From Amycolatopsis sp. WQ 127309 (GTDB lineage Bacteria; Actinomycetota; Actinomycetes; Mycobacteriales; Pseudonocardiaceae), in the NCBI RefSeq assembly GCF_023023025.1, contig NZ_CP095481.1, forward strand, positions 868,001 to 932,000: a DNA stretch of 64,000 bases, in the 5' to 3' direction. Of this stretch, positions 53,778 to 62,374 are shown in pieces. The stretch's first letter is position 1, and every line of letters starts with the position of its first letter. A program made the translations under genes and the position numbers. The notes under the pieces are model-generated. The model did not search any database, was not told the DNA's origin, and was given only the letters and a program-made list of their open reading frames with translations.

Positions 53778-54326
53778 GTGGACCCCATTCAGCGTGTCGC
53801 GTCCCGCGAGGTGTACCGGAACAATTGGATGACCGTCCGGGAGGACGAAATCCGCCGTCTCGACGGCTCGGCCGGCATCTACGGCGTGATCGACAAACCG
53901 GCGTACGCGCTCGTCATCGCCCAGGACGGCGACCGGTTCCGGCTGGTCGAGCAGTTCCGCTACCCGCTCGGCGAACGCCGCTGGGAGTTCCCGCAGGGCA
54001 CCGCGCCCGACCTGGCCGACGTGCCGCCCGGCGAGCTCGCGGCCCGCGAGCTGCGCGAGGAGACCGGGCTGCGCGCCGGCTCGATGGTGACGCTCGGCCG
54101 GCTCGACGTCGCGGCCGGGATGAGCAGCCAGCGCGGCTGGGTGTTCCTCGCCACCGAGCTCACCGAGGGCGAGCCGGAGCGCGAGATCGAAGAGCAGGAC
54201 ATGCGCAGCGCCTGGTTCACCCGCGCCGACGTCGAGAAGATGATCCTCACCGGCGAGATGACCGACGCGCAGTCGCTGGCCGCGTGGGCCCAGCTCATGC
54301 TGGCCGAGCGGTACCCGATCAGGTGA
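53778..54326 (+). CDS. Nudix hydrolase, ADP-ribose pyrophosphatase-like
   Basis: 182 residues from GTG 53778. The Nudix box is in [20 protein letters not shown] (REx2EExGL with the leading Gly/Glu positions present). The flanking [19 protein letters not shown] and [20 protein letters not shown] are characteristic of ADP-ribose/NDP-sugar pyrophosphatases. Hydrolyses nucleoside diphosphates linked to another moiety, with Mg. Cytosolic. Head-to-head with nucS; whether its function relates to nucleotide sanitising is inferred. Confidence 0.9.
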   Translation: MDPIQRVASREVYRNNWMTVREDEIRRLDGSAGIYGVIDKPAYALVIAQDGDRFRLVEQFRYPLGERRWEFPQGTAPDLADVPPGELAARELREETGLRAGSMVTLGRLDVAAGMSSQRGWVFLATELTEGEPEREIEEQDMRSAWFTRADVEKMILTGEMTDAQSLAAWAQLMLAERYPIR

Positions 54327-54346
54327 CTCTCGCCGGGAAGCCGTGA

Positions 54347-55120
54347 TCAGTCGGGCCAGGAGGGCTTGCGCTTCTCCAGGAACGCCGCCATGCCTTCGCG
54401 GGCGCCGGGCAGCTGCGACGCCGAGGCCATGACCTCCAGCGCGATCGCGTACGCGTCGGCTTCGGGCCGGTCCAGCTGGGCGTACAGCGTCACCTTGCCC
54501 ATCGCCTTGCTCGCCCGGCTGCCCCGCGTCGCCCGCGCGAGCAGCTCCGCGACGGCGTCGTCGAGCCGCTCGTCCGGCACGACGCGGTTGACCAGGCCCC
54601 AGTCGAGCGCGGTCGGCGCTTCGACGACGTCGCCGGTCAGCGCCAGCTCCATCAGGCGCTTGCGGCCGATCGAGCGCGCCACCGGGACCGCCGGCGTGTG
54701 GCAGAACCAGCCGCCCTTGCCGCCCGGGAGCGCGAAACCCGCCGACTCGGCGGCGACGGCGAGGTCGCACGAAGCCACCAGCTGGCAGCCCGCGGCGGTG
54801 GCCAGGCCGTGCACCCGCGCGATGACCACCTGCGGCACCGACTGCATCGTGCGCATCAGGTCCGTGCACAACGTCAGCAGCTCGCGCACGCCCATCAGGT
54901 CGCGCGCGGCGACGTCGCCGAAGTCGTGGCCGGCGGAGAACACCGGGCCGGCGCCGGCCAGCACGATGCCCGTCGCGTCGGACGTCCCGGCCTCGTGGAA
55001 CGCGGCCAGCAGCTCGGCGAGGTGGCCCGCGGACAGCGAGTTGCGCCGGGCCGCGCGGTTCATGGTGATCGTGACGGTGTCGCCGTCGCGCTTGACCAGG
55101 ATGTGCTCGTACTCGGTCAT
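54347..55120 (-). CDS. Enoyl-CoA hydratase/isomerase family protein
   Basis: 257 residues from ATG 55120, overlapping the upstream regulator stop (ATGA). Crotonase fold: [20 protein letters not shown], oxyanion loop [18 protein letters not shown] and [20 protein letters not shown]; the second half has [19 protein letters not shown]. The catalytic Glu pair of classical hydratases is not obvious at the second position, so the reaction may differ (isomerase, hydrolase or decarboxylase). The C-terminal [15 protein letters not shown] is typical. Coupled with a GlxA-type regulator. Confidence 0.9.
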   Translation of the reverse strand: MTEYEHILVKRDGDTVTITMNRAARRNSLSAGHLAELLAAFHEAGTSDATGIVLAGAGPVFSAGHDFGDVAARDLMGVRELLTLCTDLMRTMQSVPQVVIARVHGLATAAGCQLVASCDLAVAAESAGFALPGGKGGWFCHTPAVPVARSIGRKRLMELALTGDVVEAPTALDWGLVNRVVPDERLDDAVAELLARATRGSRASKAMGKVTLYAQLDRPEADAYAIALEVMASASQLPGAREGMAAFLEKRKPSWPD

Positions 55121-56079
55121 GCCCCGACGGTAACCCGTCGGAACGTGCGCCGGTAACTGTCCGGGCCGACGCCGACCTCGGCGCGCATCCGGCGCCGCAG
55201 GTTCGCCGCGGTGCCCAGGCCGGAGCGTTGCGCGACCCGTTCGACCGGCAGCTCGGTCGTCTCCAGCAAGCGCTGCGCGTACCGGACGCGCTGGACGCGC
55301 AGCCAGCGTCCCGGCGTCACGCCGGTGGCCGCGGCGAACTCCCGGTGGAACGTCCGCTCGCTCATCCGCGCGTGCCCGACCAGGTCCTCGACGCCGATGT
55401 CGTCGCCGATCCGGGCCAGCGCCCAGTCCATTGTGGACGCCATGCCCGGCTGGGCGGTCGCCGGCGGCAGCGGGTTGTCGACGTACTGGCGCTGCCCGCC
55501 TTCGCGCGCCGGCGGCATCACCAGCCGGCGCGCGAGCGCGGCGGCGACGTCCGCGCCGTGGTCCCGGCGGACCAGGTACAGGCAGAGGTCGAGGCCGCCG
55601 ACGACGCCCGCCGAGGTCAGGACGCCGTCGTCGTCGGTGTAGAGCACGTCGCGCCGCAGGTCGGCGCGCGGCGCGGCGACAGTCAGCGCGTCGAAGTCGC
55701 GCCAGTGCGTGGTCGCGGCGCGCCCGTCGAGCAGGTCGGCGGCGGCCAGCGTGAACGCGCCCGAGCACAGCGCGGCCACCGTCGTCCCCGCGCGGTGCGC
55801 CCGCCGCAGGGCCGCGCCGGCGGCCGAAGGCACCGGAGCGAGCGGGTCGTCGCGGCCCGGCGCCAGCACGAGGTCGCAGCCGTCGAGCCCGGCCAGGCCG
55901 TGCGTGGCCGCGACGTCGCCGAACGGCGAGACGGCCGTGCGGACCCGGCCCGGGCTGCACAGCCGCAGGGTGAACGGGCCGATCCCGCTGTCGGTGCGGT
56001 CCTGGCCCCAGACCTCGCCGATCACCGCGAGGTCGAACATCCGGGTGCCGGGCAGGAGCAGGACGCCGATCGTGCGCAT
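55117..56079 (-). CDS. GlxA family transcriptional regulator (DJ-1/PfpI plus AraC HTH)
   Basis: 320 residues from ATG 56079; a second ATG six codons upstream (56097) is possible. Same architecture as the product at 4714: PfpI-like domain with [19 protein letters not shown] and the conserved ATTHW, then AraC HTH domain ([20 protein letters not shown], later [19 protein letters not shown]). Divergent from the isochorismatase gene (71-bp gap), a pairing often seen with GlxA regulators, and in overlap with the downstream enoyl-CoA hydratase gene. Its ligand is unknown. Confidence 0.9.
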   Translation of the reverse strand: MRTIGVLLLPGTRMFDLAVIGEVWGQDRTDSGIGPFTLRLCSPGRVRTAVSPFGDVAATHGLAGLDGCDLVLAPGRDDPLAPVPSAAGAALRRAHRAGTTVAALCSGAFTLAAADLLDGRAATTHWRDFDALTVAAPRADLRRDVLYTDDDGVLTSAGVVGGLDLCLYLVRRDHGADVAAALARRLVMPPAREGGQRQYVDNPLPPATAQPGMASTMDWALARIGDDIGVEDLVGHARMSERTFHREFAAATGVTPGRWLRVQRVRYAQRLLETTELPVERVAQRSGLGTAANLRRRMRAEVGVGPDSYRRTFRRVTVGA

Positions 56080-56150
56080 GGCAGAAAAGTACCGCATCGC
56101 GCGTCTTCTGCCACTCCCCGGGGCGGCACGGAACCGCGAAACTCGACGTC

Positions 56151-56705
56151 ATGACCGAAACGGCACTCATCCTGATCGACGTCCAGCGCGGGTTCGACGA
56201 GCCCGTCTGGGGACCGCGCAACAACCCCGGCGCCGAAGCGAACATCAAGGCCCTGCTCGACGCGTGGCAGGAGCGGCGGCTGCCGGTCGTGCTGGTGCAC
56301 CACGACTCGACGGGACCGAAGTCGTCGCTGCGGCCCGGCCAGCCGGGCAACGACTTCAAGCCCGAACTCGACGACGCGCGCCCCGACCTGGTGTTCGGCA
56401 AGCGGGTCAACTCGGCGTTCATCGGCGACGTCGACCTCGACGCGTGGCTGCGCAAGCGCGGCATCACGAGCTTCGTGCTCGCCGGCATCCAGACGAACTT
56501 CTGCTGCGAGACCACCGCGCGGATGGGCGGGAACCTCGGCTACGACGTGACTTTCGCGCTCGACGCGACGTTCACGTTCGACCTGCCGGGCGTGGACGGC
56601 GACGTCGTCACCGCCGACGAGCTGTACCGCGTCACGGCGGCGAACCTGCACAACCAGTTCGCCACCGTCAAGTCCACGAAGGACATCCTGGCGGGCCTCA
56701 GCTGA
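56151..56705 (+). CDS. Isochorismatase family cysteine hydrolase
   Basis: 184 residues. Isochorismatase fold with Asp in LILIDVQRGFDEPVWG, Lys in LVFGKRVNSAFIGDVDL and Cys in VLAGIQTNFCCETTARMGG. The NFCCETTAR stretch fits the cysteine-hydrolase group rather than nicotinamidase. Acts on an amide or vinyl ether; substrate unknown. Regulated most likely by the divergent GlxA-type gene. Overlaps the 3' end of the convergent mutase gene by 8 bp. Confidence 0.9.
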   Translation: MTETALILIDVQRGFDEPVWGPRNNPGAEANIKALLDAWQERRLPVVLVHHDSTGPKSSLRPGQPGNDFKPELDDARPDLVFGKRVNSAFIGDVDLDAWLRKRGITSFVLAGIQTNFCCETTARMGGNLGYDVTFALDATFTFDLPGVDGDVVTADELYRVTAANLHNQFATVKSTKDILAGLS

Positions 56706-58713
56706 GGCCGTGGCGCTCCCGGATGAGCGAGACGATGCCGTCCATGATGTCGGTCAGCTCGTAGTCCTTGGGCGTGAACACCCGCGCGATGCCGCGTTCG
56801 GTGAGCAACGCGGCGTCGTCGGGCGGGATGATCCCGCCGACGATCACCGGCACGTCACCCGCGCCCGCGGCCCGCAGGCCGTCGACGACGTGCGGCACGA
56901 CCTCGAGGTGCGAGCCGGACAGCACCGACAGCCCGACGACGTGCACGCCTTCCTGCACGGCGGCCGCGGTGATCTGCTCGGGCGTCAGCCGGATGCCCTG
57001 GTAGACGACTTCGAAGCCGACGTCGCGGGCGCGGACGGCGACCTGCTCGGCGCCGTTGGAGTGGCCGTCGAGCCCCGGCTTGCCGACCAGGATCCGCAGC
57101 CGCTCGCCCAGTTCCGCCTCGGTGGCGCGGACGCGGGCGCGCACCCGCTCGATCCCCGGGTCGCCGCCACCCGCGGCGGTCGCGGAAACCCCGGTGGGCG
57201 CCCGGTATTCGCCGAACACCTCGCGCAGCGCGCCGGACCACTCGCCGGTGGTCACGCCGGCCCGCGCACAGTCCACAGTGGCCTCGAAGAGGTTCGCGGA
57301 CGTCCGCGCGGTCTCCTTCAGCGTGGCCAGCGACCGCTCGACGGCGTCGCTGTCCCGCCGGCCGCGCCACTCCTCCAGCGCCGCGACGGCGTCCTTCTCG
57401 ACGGCCGGGTCGATCGTCTCGATCGCCTTCGCACCTTCGGCCTGCAGCGGCGACGGCTCGGTCGTCGCGAACTTGTTGACCCCGACCAGCACCCGCTCGC
57501 CGTTCTCCATCCCGCGGCGGTACTCGGCCAGCGACCCGACCAGCTGCGACTTCATGTAGCCGCTCTCGACCGCGGCGACCGCGCCGCCGACGTCCTGGAC
57601 GCGGGCGATCTCCTCGCGCGCGCCGGCCGTGATCTCGTCGACCTTGGCCTGGATGACGTGCGAGCCGTCGAAGATGTCCTCGTACTCCAGCAAGTCCGTC
57701 TCGAAGGCGAGCACCTGCTGCATCCGCAGCGCCCACTGCTGGTCCCACGGCCGGGGCAGGCCGAGCGCCTCGTTCCACGCCGGCAGCTGGATCGCGCGGG
57801 CCCGCGCGCCGCGGGAGAGCGACACCGCGAGCATCTCCAGCACGATCCGCTGGACGTTGTTCTCGGGCTGGGCTTCGGTGAGCCCGAGCGAGTTGACCTG
57901 GACGCCGTAACGCAGCCGGCGCGCCTTCGGATCCGTTACGCCGTAACGATCCCGCGTGATCTCGTCCCAGAGCGCGGTGAACGCGCGCATCTTGGACATC
58001 TCCTCGACGAACCGGACGCCGGCGTTGACGAAGAACGAGATCCGCGCGACGACCTTGCCCATGTCCGCCGGGTCGACCTGCCCGGAGTCGCGGACGGCGT
58101 CGAGCACGGCGATCGCGGTGCACAGCGCGTACGCGACCTCCTGCGTCGGCGTCGCGCCGGCTTCCTGCAGGTGGTAGCTGCAGATGTTGATCGGGTTCCA
58201 CTTCGGCACGTGGTGCACGGTCCACGCGATCATGTCGGTGATCAGCCGCAGGCTCGGGCCCGGCGGGAAGATGTAGGTCCCGCGGGACAGGTACTCCTTG
58301 ATGATGTCGTTCTGCGTGGTGCCGGTGAGCTTCGCGAGCACCTCGTCGACGTCCCGGCCCTCGGCTTCGGCCTGCTCGCGCGCCACGGAGACGTACAGCG
58401 CGAGCAGCCACATGGCCGGCGCGTTGATGGTCATCGACGTGTTGGCCTCGGCGAGCGGGATGCCGTCGAAGAGCCGCCGCATGTCGCCGATGTGCGACAC
58501 GGGCACGCCGACCTTGCCGACCTCGCCGCGGCTGAGCTGGTGGTCCGGGTCGTAACCGGTCTGGGTCGGCAGGTCGAAGGCGACGGAGAGCCCGGTCTGC
58601 CCCTTGGCGAGGTTGCGCCGGTAGAGCTCGTTCGACGCGGCCGCGGAGGAGTGCCCCGCGTACGTGCGCATCACCCACGGGCGATCCCGCTCGTGGTCGG
58701 ATGGGTACGGCAC
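56698..58713 (-). CDS. MeaA-type B12-dependent acyl-CoA mutase (ethylmalonyl-CoA mutase-like)
   Basis: 671 residues from GTG 58713 with GGAGG seven bases upstream. N-terminal mutase TIM barrel (RTYAGHSSAAASNELYRRNL, GLSVAFDLPTQTGYDPDH) and a C-terminal cobalamin domain with the B12 lower-ligand motif KPGLDGHSNG, then GLSVLSGSH and VIVGGIIPPDD. Single polypeptide with both domains, as in Streptomyces MeaA and ethylmalonyl-CoA mutase, distinct from MutA/MutB. Acts in the ethylmalonyl-CoA pathway or butyryl-type rearrangements. No ccr gene is visible in the window. A palindrome lies 35 bp upstream. Confidence 0.9.
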   Translation of the reverse strand: MPYPSDHERDRPWVMRTYAGHSSAAASNELYRRNLAKGQTGLSVAFDLPTQTGYDPDHQLSRGEVGKVGVPVSHIGDMRRLFDGIPLAEANTSMTINAPAMWLLALYVSVAREQAEAEGRDVDEVLAKLTGTTQNDIIKEYLSRGTYIFPPGPSLRLITDMIAWTVHHVPKWNPINICSYHLQEAGATPTQEVAYALCTAIAVLDAVRDSGQVDPADMGKVVARISFFVNAGVRFVEEMSKMRAFTALWDEITRDRYGVTDPKARRLRYGVQVNSLGLTEAQPENNVQRIVLEMLAVSLSRGARARAIQLPAWNEALGLPRPWDQQWALRMQQVLAFETDLLEYEDIFDGSHVIQAKVDEITAGAREEIARVQDVGGAVAAVESGYMKSQLVGSLAEYRRGMENGERVLVGVNKFATTEPSPLQAEGAKAIETIDPAVEKDAVAALEEWRGRRDSDAVERSLATLKETARTSANLFEATVDCARAGVTTGEWSGALREVFGEYRAPTGVSATAAGGGDPGIERVRARVRATEAELGERLRILVGKPGLDGHSNGAEQVAVRARDVGFEVVYQGIRLTPEQITAAAVQEGVHVVGLSVLSGSHLEVVPHVVDGLRAAGAGDVPVIVGGIIPPDDAALLTERGIARVFTPKDYELTDIMDGIVSLIRERHGLS

Positions 58714-58747
58714 TGTGCACCTCCGGCGCTGGTCGACCCACAGAGTG

Positions 58748-58759
58748 TACCGGCCGGTA
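58748..58759. promoter_or_regulatory. Candidate TetR-type operator of the MeaA gene
   Basis: TACCGGCCGGTA, a perfect 12-bp palindrome centred about 40 bp before the GTG on the minus strand, flanked by AACTTAGGTAG. Shares TACCGG...GTA with the sites at 1760-1769 and 45822-45835. Suggests common acyl-CoA-type control. Confidence 0.5.
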
Positions 58760-58797
58760 ACTTAGGTAGCGGAGTGGAATCGGACACGTCCGGGTGA

Positions 58798-59307
58798 CTA
58801 GCGGGCCTGGACCTGCGCGATCAGGTCCCGGACGTACTCGGCGTCGGGCAGGCCGAGCAGTGCGACCGCGGGTTTCCGGCCCGCCCACGCCGCAGCGGAA
58901 CCGGGGACGTCGGTCCGGCCGAGGGTGACGCTGCCGAAAGCACCGCGGCCGACCCGGGCGACCGGCGACCGCAGCGCACCCAAGTGCACCGAAGCGCGAA
59001 CCCCGCCCGAAACGCGATCGGCCACCACGAGCCGCCGCTCGGTGAGGACGTACACGGAACGGCGCAGCGCCCGTTGCCTGGCGATGACCACGCCCCAGAC
59101 GACCGCGAGACCCAAGATCCCGACACCCGCCGGAAAGAGCGAGATCCGACCGCTGGCGCCGAACACCGGAAGCACGATGCCCGAGGCCGCCCAGACCACG
59201 CCGAAGACCAGGAGCGCCCAGTCGTCCCCTCGGAGGGCGAAGCGTTGCGGCCGTCCCGACCAGAGCAGCTGCTCGCCGTGTCGCAGGACATTCGGCGGTA
59301 CATCCAC
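58798..59307 (-). CDS. Membrane protein with bacterial PH-like domain
   Basis: 169 residues. Begins with the GE(Q)LLWSGRPQRF motif typical of bacterial PH-domain membrane proteins, then two helices (WALLVFGVVWAASGIVLPVF and GVGILGLAVVWGVVIARQ), then a PH-like part with YVLTERRLVVADRVSGGVRA and FGSVTLGRTDVPGS. Faces the cytosol with its C-terminal domain. Related to its neighbour at 59365 and probably its tandem duplicate. Function unknown. Confidence 0.8.
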   Translation of the reverse strand: MDVPPNVLRHGEQLLWSGRPQRFALRGDDWALLVFGVVWAASGIVLPVFGASGRISLFPAGVGILGLAVVWGVVIARQRALRRSVYVLTERRLVVADRVSGGVRASVHLGALRSPVARVGRGAFGSVTLGRTDVPGSAAAWAGRKPAVALLGLPDAEYVRDLIAQVQAR

Positions 59308-59364
59308 GGTGACCTCCCCAGGCTCTCTCCGAGCTGACGCCCGAACGCCCCGGAAAGGTTGCCT

Positions 59365-59886
59365 TCAGGCGGCCGAACTGCCCGGTTCCGGCGGAGCCTG
59401 GCGGCTCTTCGCCTCGTCGATGGCCTTGGTCAGCAGGTCGCGGACGCGCTTGGGTTCGCCGACGCCCATCAGCGTCACCGAGCCGGGCTCGGGGAAGGCG
59501 AAGGTGCCCGTGCTCGACCGGCCGGGCTTGAGGGCCGGTGCCGACAGGCCGGCCAGTTCGCTGGAACGTTCCTTCTGCCGGAACAGGCCCGAGCGCGCGA
59601 TGATCCGGCTGTCCGTCACGGCGTAGGTCGTCCGGCCGAGCGCGAGGTAGCGGACGGCGGACCGGCCGACTGCGCCGTAGAAGCCGGCCGCCAGCACGAT
59701 CAGCCCGGCGAGCATGCCCGCGCCTTCGGGTCGTTGCGTGAGGAGGAACCACAGCGCGGCCGCGGCGACCACGAGCCCGGCGGGGGCGATCACCCCGTCC
59801 GCGGCGACGTAGAACGGGCGCTGGACCGGCTCGCCCGCCCAGAGCACGCGCTCACCGGGTAGAAGATCGATTTCCCCTGCTGACAT
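59365..59886 (-). CDS. Membrane protein with bacterial PH-like domain
   Basis: 173 residues. Same architecture as the product at 58798: LLPGERVLWAGEPVQRPFYV, two membrane helices (GVIAPAGLVVAAAALWFLLT and GMLAGLIVLAAGFYGAVGRS), then YAVTDSRIIARSGLFRQKER and PEPGSVTLMGVGEPKRVRDL. The C-terminal tail is proline-rich. 57 bp separate the two genes, so they are likely cotranscribed. Divergent from the first LysE gene. Partner or ligand unknown. Confidence 0.8.
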   Translation of the reverse strand: MSAGEIDLLPGERVLWAGEPVQRPFYVAADGVIAPAGLVVAAAALWFLLTQRPEGAGMLAGLIVLAAGFYGAVGRSAVRYLALGRTTYAVTDSRIIARSGLFRQKERSSELAGLSAPALKPGRSSTGTFAFPEPGSVTLMGVGEPKRVRDLLTKAIDEAKSRQAPPEPGSSAA

Positions 59887-60031
59887 GGCCGAACACTACT
59901 CTGCCGGGGTGGCCGGCGCCGAATGCCGTGCGGGCCCGCGCACCCTCTGTGCGCGCCCGGTTCCGAAGGGCTGCCGTTGTGACGGAAATCCGCGAGACCG
60001 GACCGAGATCCGTCGGTTAGCGTGGGTAGCC

Positions 60032-60661
60032 GTGACGTGGAGTGTGTACGGGAGTTACCTGCTCATCGTGGTCCTGATCGTGCTCGCGCCGGGGCCGGAC
60101 ACGATGGTGATGCTGAAGAACGCGCTGTCCGGCGGCTTCCGGGGCGGGCTGCTCGCGTCGCTCGGGATCGTCACCGGGAACGTCGTGCAGGGCAGCGCCG
60201 CCGCGCTCGGGCTCGGCGTGCTCATCGCGAAGTCGCAGCCGGTGTTCCTCGCCCTCAAGTGGGTCGGCGCGGCCTACCTCGTCTTCCTCGGCTTCCAGGC
60301 GTTGCGCGGCGCGTTCCGCGGGCACTACGACGTCGTCGAGCAGACGCAGCAACGCCGTCGCGGCGGGGGTTTCCGGCGGTTCCGCGAGGGCCTGCTCTCC
60401 AACGTCACCAACCCGAAGGTGCTGGTGCTGTACCTGTCGGTGCTGCCGCAGTTCCTCGACCCCGGGCACACGACGACGTGGGACGCGCTCGCGCTGGCCT
60501 ACACCACCGCCGTGATCGGCGGGCTGTGGTTGCTGGTGCTGCTGGTGTTCGTGCACCGCGTGCGCGCGTGGCTGGGCCGTCGCCGGGTCCGCCGGACGCT
60601 CGACGGCGTCACCGGCACCGCGCTGGTCGGGTTCGGCGCCGCCCTCGCCCTGGAGTCCTGA
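60032..60661 (+). CDS. LysE/RhtB family amino-acid exporter (copy 1)
   Basis: 209 residues from GTG 60032. Six membrane helices. Family motif LAPGPDTMVMLKNALSGGFR near the N-terminus, VTGNVVQGSAAALGLGVL, FREGLLSNVTNPKVLVLYLS and the hydrophilic VHRVRAWLGRRRVRRTLDGV tail loop. Exports amino acids, homoserine lactones or related compounds. TGATG overlap with copy 2, so the two are coupled. Upstream frame to 59885 is noncoding. Confidence 0.92.
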   Translation: MTWSVYGSYLLIVVLIVLAPGPDTMVMLKNALSGGFRGGLLASLGIVTGNVVQGSAAALGLGVLIAKSQPVFLALKWVGAAYLVFLGFQALRGAFRGHYDVVEQTQQRRRGGGFRRFREGLLSNVTNPKVLVLYLSVLPQFLDPGHTTTWDALALAYTTAVIGGLWLLVLLVFVHRVRAWLGRRRVRRTLDGVTGTALVGFGAALALES

Positions 60662-61287
60662 TGACGTGGAGCACCTACGCCGGGTTCGCGGCGATGATGG
60701 CGTTGCTGGCGATGATGCCGGGCCCGGACACCATGGTGGTGCTGAAGAACGCGCTCACCGGCGGCGCGCGCGGCGGCGGCTGGGCGTGCGGCGGCATCAG
60801 CGTCGCGAACTTCCTGCAGGGCACGGCGGCCGCGCTCGGGCTGGGCGCGGTGATCACCCGCTACCAGCCGGTGTTCGTGACGGTGAAGTGGCTCGGCGCG
60901 GCCTACCTGGTGTACCTGGGCGTCCAGGCCCTGCGCGGCGCCTGGCGCGGAGACTACGAAGCGCTCGACGACGTCCGCCGGGCCCGCGCGTCCCGCGCCC
61001 GGCGGTTCCGCGAAGGGTTCCTCTCCAACATCACCAACCCCAAGGTGATCGTGCTGTACCTGTCGGTGCTGCCGCAGTTCCTGACCCCGGGCGTGACGGA
61101 CCAGGGCGACGCGCTGCTGCTGGCGTACACGGTCGCCGCCCTGGGCGTGGTGTGGCAGGTGCTGCTGCTGTTGTTCGTGCACCGGGTCCGCGGCTGGTTG
61201 CAGCAGCGGAAGGTGCGCCGCGCCATGGACGGCGTCACCGGAACGGCACTGCTCGGCTTCGGCGCGGCACTGGCCCTCGAAGGCTGA
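60661..61287 (+). CDS. LysE/RhtB family amino-acid exporter (copy 2)
   Basis: 208 residues from ATG 60661, sharing its first base with the stop of copy 1. Family motif MMPGPDTMVVLKNALTGGAR, ISVANFLQGTAAALGLGAV, FREGFLSNITNPKVIVLYLS and RKVRRAMDGVTGTALLGFG. High similarity to copies 1 and 3 indicates recent duplication. Possibly paired with copy 1 as a heteromeric or redundant exporter. Substrate unknown. Confidence 0.92.
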   Translation: MTWSTYAGFAAMMALLAMMPGPDTMVVLKNALTGGARGGGWACGGISVANFLQGTAAALGLGAVITRYQPVFVTVKWLGAAYLVYLGVQALRGAWRGDYEALDDVRRARASRARRFREGFLSNITNPKVIVLYLSVLPQFLTPGVTDQGDALLLAYTVAALGVVWQVLLLLFVHRVRGWLQQRKVRRAMDGVTGTALLGFGAALALEG

Positions 61288-61288
61288 C

Positions 61289-61486
61289 GTCGCCTGCTTC
61301 CGGGGGCGAGTTTGCCTGCTCACGGAGCGAGGCTTTGTCACCCGCCCCGCAGCGAGGCTTTTGTCACCCGCTCCCGGAGCGACGTTGCCTGCTCCCGGGG
61401 CAAGGCTTTCGTCACCCGCCCCGAGCGAGCCTTTTATCGCCTGGCCCGGAGCGAAGCTTTCGTCGCCGCCCCGGGACGAGGCTTTC
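61289..61486. repeat. Eight-unit degenerate tandem repeat between exporter genes
   Basis: Eight units of 23-27 bp (starting 61289, 61314, 61337, 61363, 61387, 61411, 61438, 61462) with consensus close to GTCACCCGCTCCCGGAGCGA then GGCTTT. Unit length varies and is not a multiple of three throughout, so it is noncoding although a frame stays open. No spacers, so not CRISPR. The rest of the gap 61288-61759 contains no supportable gene. Confidence 0.8.
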
Positions 61487-61759
61487 CAAGACCCCGTTCC
61501 GGCCACCGCGCGAGCCGGCGCCAAGCGTTGTCCACAGGCCTCGCCCGATGTGGACAACTCCGCGCGAAAACCGCTTCACGGCCGGTCTGGTCGGTCCCCG
61601 CCGATAGACTGGACTTGGGCACGCCCCCCTGGAGGAGGGTGGGGGCGGGCCTGGGTGGCCGAGGCTCGACGGGGCGTCGTGACAGCATCGGCCGCGCCCG
61701 GCGGGACCGCATTCCGGGATCCGGCGACAACCGCCGCCGTGCGTCCTAGCCTCGGTCGT

Positions 61760-62374
61760 ATGACCTGGGGAACCTACGGCACCTATCTGCTCTTCGTCCT
61801 ACTCATGCTCGTCGTGCCCGGGCCGGATACCGCGCTGGTGCTCAAGAACTCGCTCGCCGGTGGGCGGCGGGGCGGGGTGCTGACCGCTCTCGGCATCGGG
61901 TCCGGGAACCTCGCGCAAGGCCTGGCCGCCGCGCTTGGGCTGAGTGCCGTGATCGTGCGGTCCGAACCCGTTTTCGAAGCTCTGCGCTGGGCCGGTGCCG
62001 GTTACCTCGGTTATCTCGGCGTCAAAGCGCTCGTCGCCGCGTGGCGGGGGGACTACCGGGCCCTCGCCGCCGGCGCGCCCCGCGGTGGGCGGCGGTGGCG
62101 TGAGGGCTTTCTCTGCAACCTCACCAACCCGAAGGTCCTCGTCTTCTACCTCTCGATGCTGCCGCAGTTCCTCACGCCGGACTCGACCGTCGCCGAAGCG
62201 CTGGTGCTCGCCGGGACCGTCGGGGTGCTCGCGACGCTGTGGCAGCTCGTCATCGTCGCCGGGGTGCAGCGGATTCGCGCGTGGCTGCTGCGGCGCCGGG
62301 TCCGCCGCACCCTCGACGGTGTCACCGGCGCCGCGCTGCTCGGTTTCGGGGCCGCGCTCGCCGTCGAAAGCTAG
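61760..62374 (+). CDS. LysE/RhtB family amino-acid exporter (copy 3)
   Basis: 204 residues from ATG 61760; the longer open frame through the repeat array is rejected. Motif VVPGPDTALVLKNSLAGGRR, IGSGNLAQGLAAALGLSAV, WREGFLCNLTNPKVLVFYLS and RRRVRRTLDGVTGAALLGFG. More diverged than copies 1 and 2 and separated from them by a 472-bp gap. Stop shares CTAG with the convergent hydrolase. Substrate unknown. Confidence 0.92.
   Translation: MTWGTYGTYLLFVLLMLVVPGPDTALVLKNSLAGGRRGGVLTALGIGSGNLAQGLAAALGLSAVIVRSEPVFEALRWAGAGYLGYLGVKALVAAWRGDYRALAAGAPRGGRRWREGFLCNLTNPKVLVFYLSMLPQFLTPDSTVAEALVLAGTVGVLATLWQLVIVAGVQRIRAWLLRRRVRRTLDGVTGAALLGFGAALAVES

Noticed and set aside
56710..58797. 695-codon plus-strand open frame
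   Set aside because: Antisense to the MeaA mutase; no motif and no ribosome binding site.
61289..61486. CRISPR array or coding repeat
   Set aside because: No unique spacers, unit length varies between 23 and 27 bp, and no cas genes are nearby.
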